A DNA stretch of 35,490 nucleotides from the IMG/VR virus record IMGVR_UViG_3300021438_000046, positions 1 through 35,490 of that record; one strand, given 5' to 3'. A program made the position numbers and the translations under genes. The notes beneath the pieces were generated by a model. That model was given only the letters and a program-made list of their open reading frames with translations, had not been told where the DNA came from and made no database searches. Positions within the stretch are counted from its first letter, which is position 1. Every line of letters begins with the position of its first letter. This DNA comes from a virus. This document shows, one piece after another, positions 8,218 to 13,886 of this stretch.

Positions 8218-8566
8218 AGTCGTATATTTTGATTATTGTATAGCTAGTCGTATCGTGGTCAATTTTCATATGTACATCTATCAACTGCATATCGTCTTTA
8301 TAGACGACTCCCTGCAATGCGTCTAACAAAGCCTTGCTGTAATTTGTGCAGTCACGCCTTCTATTATCAGAAAAATAGTGGGTTACTTCTACTCGTAACT
8401 TATCTTCCCGCACTTCACCTGTGTATGTTAGCTTTGCAAATTCTGCTACATTCTTTTTATAGTCTGCCACTTCCTTTGGCATATACATGCGTTTATTAAA
8501 ACCACGTAGATAGCTGTGATTGCTACTTGGTGGTTTCCATGGAAGTTTTGCTGACCATATAATCAT
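8207..8566 (-). CDS. rusA: RusA-like Holliday junction resolvase
   Basis: A 119-aa protein, the usual RusA length. The core RRRDCTNYSKALLDALQGVV followed by YKDD corresponds to the RusA active region: D72, D82 and D91/D92 are the acidic metal ligands and K78 the conserved lysine. RusA cleaves four-way DNA junctions as a dimer, and phages use it to resolve recombination and replication intermediates before packaging. It is in one operon with a Rad52-like annealing protein (11101-11661), which forms a simple recombination pair. The ATG overlaps the upstream stop (ATGA). Confidence 0.92.
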   Translation of the reverse strand: MIIWSAKLPWKPPSSNHSYLRGFNKRMYMPKEVADYKKNVAEFAKLTYTGEVREDKLRVEVTHYFSDNRRRDCTNYSKALLDALQGVVYKDDMQLIDVHMKIDHDTTSYTIIKIYDYAI

Positions 8567-8757
8567 GTAGTTTGTAATGTCCTAAACTTAGGCCTTCTAC
8601 TGTCTTTTGTTATGTGCATTTTAGTTTTTGGAGTAATGATATTCACTAGATACTCATTCACAGTGGCAAGTGGCATATTCATCTCCTCACTTATCTGCTT
8701 GGTAGTATATTCCTGACTAAACAGTTCTTTGATTTTTATTTCTTCTTCTTGGGTCAT
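8563..8757 (-). CDS. Small helix-turn-helix protein
   Basis: A 64-aa protein. Residues about 5-38 (EIKIKELFSQEYTTKQISEEMN, in part, then MPLATVNEYL) form a helix-turn-helix of the sigma-70 region 4 or resolvase type: helix, TTKQISEEM, turn, PLATVNEYL. It is probably a DNA-binding regulator or adaptor in the leftward operon. The tail is basic (TKDSRRPKF). It starts at TAATATG and its stop overlaps the rusA start. Similar short HTH proteins occur at 8759 and 14183, so regulation may be shared between operons. Confidence 0.7.
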   Translation of the reverse strand: MTQEEEIKIKELFSQEYTTKQISEEMNMPLATVNEYLVNIITPKTKMHITKDSRRPKFRTLQTT

Positions 8758-8758
8758 A

Positions 8759-8965
8759 TTATCCTTGCATCCACTCTTTTAAAGCCCTTGCCATAATACT
8801 ATATAGTGTTGCCCTAGTACCTAGTTCTAGGTTTTCTACAATCTCCTTATCAGTCACATCATCATTAGCCCACATATGGGCAAGTCGAATCATCTCCTTT
8901 GTAATAACATGATTCTTTAACTCACGTTGCTGTTTAATCTTTTTGAATAGTTGGTTTTTTGTCAT
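8759..8965 (-). CDS. Small HTH-like protein, paralogue of the 14183 product
   Basis: A 68-aa protein. Its core ITKEMIRLAHMWANDDVTDKE, continuing IVENLEL then ARALKEWMQ, aligns with the 14183 product (ITDEFIEVAIAWAKDEVSTAQ, IGKALNL, ALLKVFKQYIQ). Shared positions are IT-E-I--A--WA-D-V----I---L-L and a C-terminal amphipathic helix. The pair looks like diverged copies of one HTH-like module in opposite operons. The start at 8965 lies in the upstream gene, a 32-base overlap. A shorter start at the internal Met cannot be excluded. Confidence 0.65.
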   Translation of the reverse strand: MTKNQLFKKIKQQRELKNHVITKEMIRLAHMWANDDVTDKEIVENLELGTRATLYSIMARALKEWMQG

Positions 8966-9149
8966 AGTATATTGTTACTTCATATTGTTGGCATATTTTG
9001 CATAGGCTTAGTTTTCTATTGCAATCAGATAATTTCTGTGTTGATTTGAATATATCGTGCCCACCTTTAAAGAAGCATATGAATCGCCTCCAATTTCCTT
9101 TTAAGGATAGGTGACGTATTGTTTCTTTGTCTTGCGTATATGCTGTCAT
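8934..9149 (-). CDS. Small Cys-containing protein
   Basis: A 71-aa basic protein. Cys residues in CNRKLSLCKIC could hold a zinc ion together with an upstream Cys/His (FICFFKGGHD). No family is recognised. The ATG at 9149 overlaps the stop of the 204-aa gene upstream, which supports the start. It overlaps the downstream gene by 32 bases, long for this operon, so one of the two starts may be further inside. It is likely an accessory early protein. Confidence 0.55.
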   Translation of the reverse strand: MTAYTQDKETIRHLSLKGNWRRFICFFKGGHDIFKSTQKLSDCNRKLSLCKICQQYEVTIYYDKKPTIQKD

Positions 9150-9760
9150 AGCTGATACATTGTTTTGTCTAGGTCTTTTCTGATTTGGTTTACTGCGTCT
9201 ATAACATCGTTCAGCTTTTCCCCTACATCAAAGCTAGTTACTTCCATGGTTGTGGCGAATCCTGTTTGTTTATATAGTTTTAATATCTCAATCTCTTTCG
9301 GCTGAGTTTTTGTTGGCGGTATCTTCTTAATCGGCTTTGGCTTTTTGCCATCTAAATGAATATGCGGCATTGAAATTCTATGATGATGCTCGTGTGTATC
9401 AAAACAATAATTTTGTGCTTCCTGTATATCTTTCGGAGTCTTCTCTCTCTCCTCCAAATGCTTCTCCAAGAACTCAATGCGCTCTTGTTCGGATAACATA
9501 GCCAGCCACGACTTATGATTTTGCAAACCAATAAAACAAGACCCTATGCTACAATATCCAATCTCTGTTGGTATAGATTTTATGAAAAACTTCTCACAAA
9601 AATCAGTGCCAAAGAGTATGTCGTTTAGGGACACAACCTGAATATCTGTATCAGATTTCATATAAACATTGAAAGCCTTTGGAGTGTGTTGAATTCCTTG
9701 CATTCTCCATCCTTCCATCCACCCTCTACTTTGTGCTTGTTTAAATACTTGTGGGTTCAT
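9146..9760 (-). CDS. Hypothetical protein
   Basis: A 204-aa protein with no recognised family. The first 60 residues contain VVSLNDILFGTDFCEKFF, followed by a region with three Cys. A His-rich patch lies in the middle (THEHHHRISMPHIHLDG), then a basic Pro/Lys linker (KKPKPIKKIPPTKTQPK) and a C-terminal helix (VGEKLNDVIDAVNQIRKDLDKT). The last helix looks like an oligomerisation or coiled-coil tail. The His cluster may bind metal. The ATG at 9760 is in a TAATATG context directly behind the 3D-domain gene. Confidence 0.7.
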   Translation of the reverse strand: MNPQVFKQAQSRGWMEGWRMQGIQHTPKAFNVYMKSDTDIQVVSLNDILFGTDFCEKFFIKSIPTEIGYCSIGSCFIGLQNHKSWLAMLSEQERIEFLEKHLEEREKTPKDIQEAQNYCFDTHEHHHRISMPHIHLDGKKPKPIKKIPPTKTQPKEIEILKLYKQTGFATTMEVTSFDVGEKLNDVIDAVNQIRKDLDKTMYQL

Positions 9761-9761
9761 A

Positions 9762-10229
9762 TTATTCCTTAATAATAACTTTCAACTGTCTCTTACCAAA
9801 CTGTATAGCTTTTTGGTAATCCTCTTGCGTATAACCCATAAATACGTCATAGCGACCATTTAGCCTCAAGGCGGTACGATCGGAGCATACAAGGTCTCCA
9901 AACCCCTCTATGGTCACTACAGTGCCAAATGGGAGCTTTCTAGGACAGGCAACTGCCCCTACATACGCCTTTTCACCGTTAGCCATGTGACACCCTGTAT
10001 TGCTGCATGATTCTATAGCAGTGTATCCAGTAACCGTAGCCATCTCACTGACTTCTTCCTTTGGTTCCTCAATAGGAGGCACAATGATAGTAGGGTTATT
10101 CATTTCATCTATAAGCTCTGGGTCTACAGCACATGATCTGCATGGTTCTTTTGTACTAGGAGCAATTAACAATGCAGCACAGAATAATAGAAATAATAGC
10201 ACTAGATATATCCTCCATGTTCTAGCCAT
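9762..10229 (-). CDS. Membrane-anchored 3D-domain (RlpA/MltA barrel) protein
   Basis: A 155-aa protein. Residues 7-23 form a signal anchor (IYLVLLFLLFCAALLIA), then come a Cys pair (CRSC) and a Pro-rich linker. Residues about 64-155 match the 3D double-psi barrel: VTGYTAIESCSN, a Gly-rich turn, LPFGTVVTIEGFG, then CSDRTALRLNGRYDVFMG and FGKRQLKV. D117 and D128 are two of the acidic residues that name the family; the expected aspartate after YTA is replaced. Such barrels cleave or bind glycan strands of peptidoglycan (MltA, YuiC, RlpA). A membrane-tethered version in the leftward operon suggests cell-wall remodelling or lysis control rather than a virion enzyme. Confidence 0.78.
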   Translation of the reverse strand: MARTWRIYLVLLFLLFCAALLIAPSTKEPCRSCAVDPELIDEMNNPTIIVPPIEEPKEEVSEMATVTGYTAIESCSNTGCHMANGEKAYVGAVACPRKLPFGTVVTIEGFGDLVCSDRTALRLNGRYDVFMGYTQEDYQKAIQFGKRQLKVIIKE

Positions 10230-10255
10230 ATTTTTGTTTTTATTTTTAGTTGATT

Positions 10256-11077
10256 CTACTTAGTAATATTCACAAATGGTGTCGTGTCCCCCATCATATA
10301 AGTTGGAAGTTGGCCATTCCATTTCTGGATTGCTTGTAATTGCACATAGGCCTCACCACCTTGTTGTTGTACTGCCTCTGCTTGAATTTTGATAGCTTCT
10401 GCCTCGCCCTTGGATTGTTCGATACGTTGCTGTGCTTCTACCTTTATACGCTCAAGATCGTTAGTCGCTTTTTCAGCATTTTGTTGAGCAATTTGTTTTG
10501 CTTCAATTGCATTTTCATAGTCAGAGGTAAATGCCTCATCTACTAAAGAATAGCTAGAGGTGTAGATAATATCTGGGACACTTGCTGTAAAAGCATCATA
10601 AATTTCTGACTGGATTTTATTTCGTTGTTGTGGGATTTCTTCGGCAGAATATTGTGCTATTACTTGTTTCACTGCTGCATCTAAGTGGGGTGTAAGAATT
10701 TTACTGAGGTCAGCATTATATTGTGTATAAAAATCACCAACACGGTCAGCTTTTACTGCCCAATTGACAGTTGATCGGATATTTACTTGCTGCAAATCTT
10801 TTGAATATGTTTCCGATTTATCAATTGCCAATGTTTGTACTTGCAAGTTAATATTTTTTACTGATTCACTAATAGGGTTTACAAAATGCACACCAGGCTC
10901 TAGCGGGGTTCCTGATACGGCGCCCCATTTTAAAACTAAACCACTATGCCCTGTCTGGATTATAGTGAAGCTAAGAAAAAATAAAATGATACCTGCTAGC
11001 AAAACTATTCCGCCAATAATTGTAAGTACGACTGATTTAACTTTTAAGTCTCCGTTTTCTGTTTCAAAGAATGACAT
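10256..11077 (-). CDS. SPFH / prohibitin family membrane protein
   Basis: A 273-aa protein. A membrane span at residues 15-36 (SVVLTIIGGIVLLAGIILFFLS) is followed by the SPFH core, beginning IIQTGHSGLVLKWGAVSGTPL then EPGVHFVNPI, and a long Glu/Gln-rich coiled coil (residues about 190-245, AKQIAQQNAEKATNDLERIK in part). This is the full prohibitin layout. Cellular prohibitins form large membrane rings and regulate FtsH-type proteases. A phage copy could protect phage proteins, alter membrane protease activity or act in exclusion; none of these is shown by the sequence. It is co-transcribed with the 3D-domain protein. Confidence 0.9.
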   Translation of the reverse strand: MSFFETENGDLKVKSVVLTIIGGIVLLAGIILFFLSFTIIQTGHSGLVLKWGAVSGTPLEPGVHFVNPISESVKNINLQVQTLAIDKSETYSKDLQQVNIRSTVNWAVKADRVGDFYTQYNADLSKILTPHLDAAVKQVIAQYSAEEIPQQRNKIQSEIYDAFTASVPDIIYTSSYSLVDEAFTSDYENAIEAKQIAQQNAEKATNDLERIKVEAQQRIEQSKGEAEAIKIQAEAVQQQGGEAYVQLQAIQKWNGQLPTYMMGDTTPFVNITK

Positions 11078-11100
11078 AGTCTTATTTTTAATATTATTTA

Positions 11101-11661
11101 TTATTCTCCTACTACTTGTTTATACTCCACAGAATTTGACCAGAACATGTGTGTTTTATCAGCACTACACTTTAATCCTTTATACGGTTTACCTGATTTA
11201 GGTGACACTCCACTCATAATACTTGCATTGTTATGGCATGTAGGGCATGTATAGAGTCTATCGCTAAATGTTGCTGTTGGTTGTTGGGTTGTATTTTTTT
11301 GTATAGCGGGTTGTATAGGACTATCAACTAATCTTTCTCCTTCTTCTAATTCTGGTGCAAATTGCGTACCGTATCCGCACATAGCAAGTGCGCGCCCAAT
11401 TGATCCCGTTTCCGCTTTCTCTACAAAATCTGCGAATCCTGTTTTATCTTCTTGCTTTGTAGCTGATGCAATTATGCGGCCTTCTTCATTTTTGATGTAT
11501 GCACGGTAACGAGCGTTTGTTTGCGTTACTTCTTCTGCGACTGTTTCTATGCCCCACGTAGGACGTTCTTCACGGAACCATACAAGTCTATGTGCAACTT
11601 GCAGATATGGTTTACCTTTTATATTTGCCAGTGGCAGTTCTGTTCCTTTTGGTGTTTCCAT
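11101..11661 (-). CDS. Rad52-like single-strand annealing protein
   Basis: A 186-aa protein. ATG 11661 sits in TAGTATG behind the stop of the small upstream gene; the TTG at 11673 would overlap that gene. The N-terminal 105 residues follow the pattern of phage Rad52-type annealing proteins: YLQVAHRLVWFREERPTW, then YRAYIKNEEGRIIASATKQ, then FVEKAETGSIGRALAMCGYG, the last being the diagnostic AETxAIGRALA block. The C-terminal part has CPTC near residue 137 and a later Cys (KCSADKTH), a small zinc ribbon. It would anneal complementary strands during phage recombination, with RusA resolving the products. Confidence 0.85.
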   Translation of the reverse strand: METPKGTELPLANIKGKPYLQVAHRLVWFREERPTWGIETVAEEVTQTNARYRAYIKNEEGRIIASATKQEDKTGFADFVEKAETGSIGRALAMCGYGTQFAPELEEGERLVDSPIQPAIQKNTTQQPTATFSDRLYTCPTCHNNASIMSGVSPKSGKPYKGLKCSADKTHMFWSNSVEYKQVVGE

Positions 11662-11662
11662 A

Positions 11663-11743
11663 CTAATTCCCAAATCCGCTAATAATTAAACAAAGGATAA
11701 ATATTCCGAAACAAATGTGGTCTGCTCGTTTAGGTTGGTACAT
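11663..11743 (-). CDS. Very small membrane protein (26 aa)
   Basis: A 26-aa frame: a basic N-terminus (MYQPKRADH), one hydrophobic segment (ICFGIFILCLIISGFG) and Asn at the end. It fills the only gap in the leftward operon exactly. Its start is TAATATG, the context used across this genome, and its stop is one base before the ATG of the annealing protein. These features make it a likely real gene despite the length. No family is recognised; it might be a membrane partner of the SPFH protein. Confidence 0.5.
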   Translation of the reverse strand: MYQPKRADHICFGIFILCLIISGFGN

Positions 11744-11747
11744 ATTA

Positions 11748-11993
11748 TTAAAAAGCTAGTTTATCACTTTTACTATCATGTAAAGATGGCCATTTATTCC
11801 AACCATCTACAAGATTATTTAGTGCTTTATTTAGGGATGCAAAACGTTCTTCTTTTGTTTCATGTTCTCCCTTTTCTCCTCCGCACACTTTGCAATACTC
11901 AACAAACATTGTGTCATCGTTTCGAGTATCAATAACCTCAACCTGTTCTGGTTGAAAGTCATGCATGTTAAATCCTAGTTTTGTTTGGTTCAT
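11748..11993 (-). CDS. Small zinc-knuckle protein, first gene of leftward operon
   Basis: An 81-aa acidic protein with YCKVCGGEKGEHET in the middle, one CxxC plus nearby His residues, and a helical C-terminal half (FASLNKALNNLVDGWNKW). It is the promoter-proximal gene of the leftward operon: the -10 box lies about 30 bases upstream of its ATG at 11993. First genes in such operons are often regulators or host-takeover proteins, but there is no recognised domain. Confidence 0.7.
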   Translation of the reverse strand: MNQTKLGFNMHDFQPEQVEVIDTRNDDTMFVEYCKVCGGEKGEHETKEERFASLNKALNNLVDGWNKWPSLHDSKSDKLAF

Positions 11994-12022
11994 AGTCGTA
12001 GATATGAATACTTAATACCTGT

Positions 12023-12051
12023 ATTATACATCTGACGTCTTTTGACGTCAA
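12023..12051 (-). promoter_or_regulatory. Sigma-70 type promoter of the leftward operon
   Basis: On the minus strand, TTGACG (12051-12046) and TATAAT (12028-12023) are separated by exactly 17 bases, one mismatch from the full sigma-70 consensus. Transcription would start near 12016 and reach the first ATG at 11993 after a leader of some 20 bases. The match is far better than any other promoter-like site in the window. The -35 box overlaps a repeated TGACGTC element. Confidence 0.85.
12033..12050. repeat. Phased TGACGTC repeat, likely operator
   Basis: TGACGTC occurs at 12033-12039 and again at 12043-12049, ten bases apart, one helical turn. The second copy extends to the perfect palindrome TGACGTCA and contains the -35 box of the leftward promoter. 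Two in-phase palindromic half-sites inside a promoter spacer are typical of a repressor or activator site. No cognate protein can be named; the small HTH proteins at 8563, 8759 and 14183 are candidates. Confidence 0.6.
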
Positions 12052-12080
12052 TAGGGGGGTGTTAATAACTTTGTGTATAA

Positions 12081-12110
12081 AACAAAAAGACCCCAATGAC
12101 ATAGGGTCTT
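12081..12110 (-). terminator. Rho-independent terminator, leftward
   Basis: AAGACCC (12087-12093) pairs with GGGTCTT (12104-12110), a 7-bp stem with a 10-base loop. On the minus strand the stem is followed by TTTTTGTTTT, so it works leftward. It lies upstream of the leftward promoter and would stop any leftward transcript from 12110-12500 before it enters the operon, keeping control with the promoter at 12023. Confidence 0.65.
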
Positions 12111-12138
12111 CTTGCCAAAAATACACATCATGCGTAGC

Positions 12139-12255
12139 ATGACCAAAAGTACAGATACTCCTACGACAGAGTATGAGTACGTGGCTAGTTTATTCTATTT
12201 TACTAGTGTAGTCAATATGCTATACTACTTCCATACTGTAGTAGAAATGCTATAG
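12139..12255 (+). CDS. Possible 38-aa membrane protein
   Basis: An open frame starting MTKSTDTPTTEYEYV and continuing with a hydrophobic, aromatic segment (ASLFYFTSVVNMLYYF) to a TAG at 12253. It would be translated from a rightward transcript ending at 12496. There is no Shine-Dalgarno box or upstream coupled gene, and the frame runs through the left arm of the large inverted repeat. The repeats may equally explain the sequence, so this is only a candidate. Confidence 0.22.
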   Translation: MTKSTDTPTTEYEYVASLFYFTSVVNMLYYFHTVVEML

Positions 12256-12280
12256 CGTACCTAATCTCATATTGACTACA
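12207..12280. repeat. Large inverted repeat with inner repeats
   Basis: TGTAGTCAATATG (12207-12219) is the exact reverse complement of 12268-12280. The 48-base interior holds a second stem (ACTAC at 12225 with GTAGT at 12238) and two direct copies of ATGCTATA (12217 and 12248). As RNA it would fold into a long hairpin with a branched loop; as DNA it could be a cruciform or protein-binding site. It does not resemble a terminator because no T-run follows. Confidence 0.6.
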
Positions 12281-12470
12281 TGAGGGAATGAACAGCGTAT
12301 ATATTCCACGACGTGAAAACAATGAGGCATAGCCTGTACTCACAGGAACACGTCTACATTCATCGAGACTCAATTGAATATCAATAATATCCAATAAATC
12401 CAATTTTTGGTTAGCAGACTGTCACAAGCATGGGATAGAACCTATGCAGGGTATATGCAAGTTCATCACT

Positions 12471-12496
12471 AAAGCACTCTTATAGGTGCTTTTTTG
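12471..12496 (+). terminator. Rho-independent terminator, rightward
   Basis: AAAGCAC (12471-12477) pairs perfectly with GTGCTTT (12486-12492) around an 8-base loop, followed by a T-run to 12495. It ends the structured region and isolates the small gene pair that follows. Confidence 0.85.
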
Positions 12497-12500
12497 TTTG

Positions 12501-12509
12501 TGCTATCAT
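12501..12509 (+). promoter_or_regulatory. Extended -10 promoter candidate
   Basis: TGCTATCAT matches the extended -10 form TGnTATAAT except for one base in the hexamer. It lies just after the terminator and 18 bases before the ATG at 12527. The identical nonamer occurs again at 13908-13916, and TGCTATATT occurs at 12867-12875, each time next to a terminator. There is no good -35 box, as is usual for extended -10 promoters. Confidence 0.4.
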
Positions 12510-12526
12510 TCTTATGCGGAGGAACC

Positions 12527-12670
12527 ATGACATTTGTTGATTGGTCTATCGTAGACTTTTACGACAACCATCCTGCAATTGGTGGAATTGCTCGACTCGC
12601 AATCATCGTTTTCAGTATCTATCTTGCTTTCAAGGTAAATGAAAATGCAGAATCCCCCAGTAAGGATTGA
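12527..12670 (+). CDS. Small membrane protein (47 aa)
   Basis: A 47-aa protein with a real Shine-Dalgarno box, GGAGG at 12518-12522, four bases before the ATG. Most genes here lack one. One membrane span is visible (IGGIARLAIIVFSIYLAF), with a short acidic N-terminus and a hydrophilic tail. It sits in a two-gene cassette bounded by terminators on both sides. Function unknown. The distinct translation signal suggests a gene acquired from another background. Confidence 0.65.
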   Translation: MTFVDWSIVDFYDNHPAIGGIARLAIIVFSIYLAFKVNENAESPSKD

Positions 12671-12833
12671 GTGCAAGTATTGCAAGGAACAGACTGGCCT
12701 GCATATCGAGCATGGCGTTATCAAGATCGGTGGTGTGTATCTCATCATCTCTTGCGAGCGTTGCTCTATGCCTATGCTACTCCAACTTGCCGATAAAGAT
12801 GGAAACCTCAAGCCGCAAGGCTTCATTCTCTGA
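12639..12833 (+). CDS. Small zinc-ribbon protein (64 aa)
   Basis: A 64-aa protein with two CxxC pairs, CKYC near residue 12 and CERC near residue 39, the spacing of a zinc ribbon. The strand-rich middle (HIEHGVIKIGGVYLIIS) fits. The start overlaps the membrane-protein gene by 32 bases; AAGG lies four bases ahead. A second in-frame ATG at 12645 is also possible. The stop is followed at once by a terminator. Probably co-translated with the 47-aa membrane protein. Confidence 0.65.
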   Translation: MKMQNPPVRIECKYCKEQTGLHIEHGVIKIGGVYLIISCERCSMPMLLQLADKDGNLKPQGFIL

Positions 12834-12865
12834 AAACCCTGCTATCTTCTGCGGGGTTCTTTTTT
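12834..12865 (+). terminator. Rho-independent terminator, rightward
   Basis: AACCCTGC (12835-12842) pairs with GCGGGGTT (12851-12858) with one G-T pair and an 8-base loop, followed by C and six T. It begins directly after the stop of the zinc-ribbon gene and closes the two-gene cassette. Confidence 0.85.
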
Positions 12866-12866
12866 G

Positions 12867-12875
12867 TGCTATATT
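12867..12875 (+). promoter_or_regulatory. Extended -10 promoter candidate
   Basis: TGCTATATT directly after the terminator T-run resembles an extended -10 box. Transcription would start near 12882, inside the palindrome at 12880-12899, so binding there could block initiation. It would drive the genes at 12913 and 13304. Confidence 0.4.
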
Positions 12876-12879
12876 AAAA

Positions 12880-12899
12880 ATAACCTGCGGCCAGGTTAT
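12880..12899. promoter_or_regulatory. Palindrome at predicted start of transcription, likely operator
   Basis: ATAACCTG (12880-12887) and CAGGTTAT (12892-12899) form an 8-bp perfect dyad around CGGC. A related dyad with the same AACC/GGTT arms sits between the two genes downstream (13272-13302). Placement over the likely transcription start suggests autoregulation; a short RNA hairpin is the alternative. Confidence 0.5.
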
Positions 12900-12912
12900 G
12901 TAATGCAATGTT

Positions 12913-13275
12913 ATGAACAAATTATCAAATCAAAAACCAATGTCAAATGAATTTTTAGCAAAAGAAGAAACCTTGGTAGAAAAACAAGAAAGCAGACAGC
13001 GTAATATGCATGAAGAGTGCAGCAATGAACTAAATGACGCAAAGGGTAAAATAATGAATGTTATTGAATCCATAGGGCTTTCTAAAAAACAAGAGGAAGC
13101 AGTCAAAAGTCTAATTAAACAAATTCTTAATTACACGTATCAAGGCATAGACATTTCAAATAGAGAATACGTAAGAACAGTTTATGAAATTTTAAGAGCA
13201 GAAGGAATTGGGGAAAAATATCTTACCAATATGTTCTCAAGCGATGAAGTTAATGAATATCCAGCATCTAAATAA
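12913..13275 (+). CDS. Hypothetical helical protein, partner of the HEXXH protein
   Basis: A 120-aa, strongly charged, mostly helical protein. Residues 15-45 are Glu/Lys rich and could form a coil. The C-terminal part (EYVRTVYEILRAEGIGEKYL) looks like a small helical bundle. No DNA-binding motif is obvious, though a regulator is plausible because its gene is flanked by two related palindromes. Together with the following metalloprotease-like gene the arrangement recalls regulator/protease pairs (such as ImmR/ImmA), but there is no sequence proof of this. A start at the second Met (PMSNEF) is possible. Confidence 0.62.
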   Translation: MNKLSNQKPMSNEFLAKEETLVEKQESRQRNMHEECSNELNDAKGKIMNVIESIGLSKKQEEAVKSLIKQILNYTYQGIDISNREYVRTVYEILRAEGIGEKYLTNMFSSDEVNEYPASK

Positions 13276-13302
13276 TTAACCACCTTGCCGCAGGTTAATT
13301 AT
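13272..13302. promoter_or_regulatory. Intergenic palindrome related to the upstream operator
   Basis: ATAATTAACC (13272-13281) pairs with GGTTAATTAT (13293-13302) around an 11-base loop. It overlaps the stop codon of the upstream gene and ends one base before the ATG at 13304. The arms share AACC/GGTTA with the dyad at 12880. In mRNA the hairpin would occupy the ribosome-entry region of the HEXXH gene, so control could be at DNA or translation level. Confidence 0.5.
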
Positions 13303-13303
13303 T

Positions 13304-13657
13304 ATGAAGAAAATTACAATTCCAGTAGGTGCTTATAAAGCAGAAGTTTATATTTGGATTTGCACACCAGAAGAAGCGACTAAAGAATATAAAAAAACAA
13401 TATTCTATAGTGCTGGCTATACATCAGAATTTCATAAAAATGGAGCAAAAACATTAAGTATTGATGGGTTTGATCCAATAATCTGGATAGATTCAAATTT
13501 AAAAGGTCACTTCAGAACTTCCGGAATGGTACATGAATTTTTTCATGTTATCATACACCTAATGGACTCAAGAAATTGTAAAATAGACGTTGATAACAAC
13601 GAACCATATGCGTATCTTATGGAATATCTAATGAAACAATATCTATTTTCAGCCTAG
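13304..13657 (+). CDS. Putative zinc metallopeptidase-like protein (HEXXH)
   Basis: A 117-aa protein with MVHEFFHVIIH: H77, E78 and H81 form the HEXXH zinc site, and E100 (DNNEPYAYLMEYL) is well placed as the third ligand, as in gluzincin-type mini-proteases. The N-terminal half is strand-rich. Short HEXXH proteins of this kind are common in phages and mobile elements; some (ImmA) cut repressors, but most are uncharacterised. Here it follows a charged helical protein and a palindromic site. A proteolytic role in switching is inference. The small size leaves little room for additional domains. Confidence 0.72.
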   Translation: MKKITIPVGAYKAEVYIWICTPEEATKEYKKTIFYSAGYTSEFHKNGAKTLSIDGFDPIIWIDSNLKGHFRTSGMVHEFFHVIIHLMDSRNCKIDVDNNEPYAYLMEYLMKQYLFSA

Positions 13658-13696
13658 GGCTACTGGGCGAGTTCAGAACCAACTTAAGTTCAACTT

Positions 13697-13740
13697 AGTT
13701 TACATCTACTCAATCAATGTAAACTATCTTGTTTGTTTCT
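13697..13740 (+). terminator. Possible terminator after the HEXXH gene
   Basis: AGTTTACAT (13697-13705) pairs perfectly with ATGTAAACT (13717-13725); the 9-bp stem has an 11-base loop. The following ATCTTGTTTGTTTCT is only moderately T-rich, so termination would be weak. A regulatory dyad is the alternative. Confidence 0.4.
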
Positions 13741-13802
13741 ATACATCTCTATTTTAGAGAGAATCCTGGTAAAATGAATATGTATAAAATTCCTATTAAA
13801 AT

Positions 13803-13825
13803 ACACATATTTATAAGATATGTGT
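13803..13825. repeat. AT-rich perfect hairpin
   Basis: ACACATAT (13803-13810) pairs with ATATGTGT (13818-13825), loop TTATAAG. It lies in the gene-free stretch 13658-14182. No T-run follows, so it is not a terminator. Binding site or RNA element. Confidence 0.45.
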
Positions 13826-13886
13826 TAGTTTATCCACATGGCATTTGCATAAAATAACAGGGTGGTTTATACTTTCTTTAATCTCT

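Larger units (their letters stand above)
12111..12470. other. Intergenic region rich in inverted repeats; possible structured RNA or origin
   Basis: About 360 bases without a convincing gene. Perfect inverted repeats include TCATGC-GTA-GCATGA (12128-12142), ATACTC/GAGTAT (12155-12174), a 13-bp pair at 12207-12219 and 12268-12280, CCTGT/ACAGG near 12331-12344, and a 7-bp stem with one G-T pair at 12428-12447. The stretch is followed directly by a strong rightward terminator. This could be a noncoding RNA of 300-400 nt or a replication origin. It matches no RNA family known to me. Confidence 0.45.

Noticed and set aside
12207-12280. CRISPR-like array or insertion sequence end.
   Set aside because: A single inverted pair without spaced direct repeats, transposase or target duplication.
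12212-12403. Leftward 63-aa frame with TTG start opposite the structured region, with a leftward terminator behind it at 12081-12110.
   Set aside because: It has no ATG and no ribosome signal, its composition is not protein-like over most of the length, and the inverted repeats explain the sequence better. The terminator alone is weak support.
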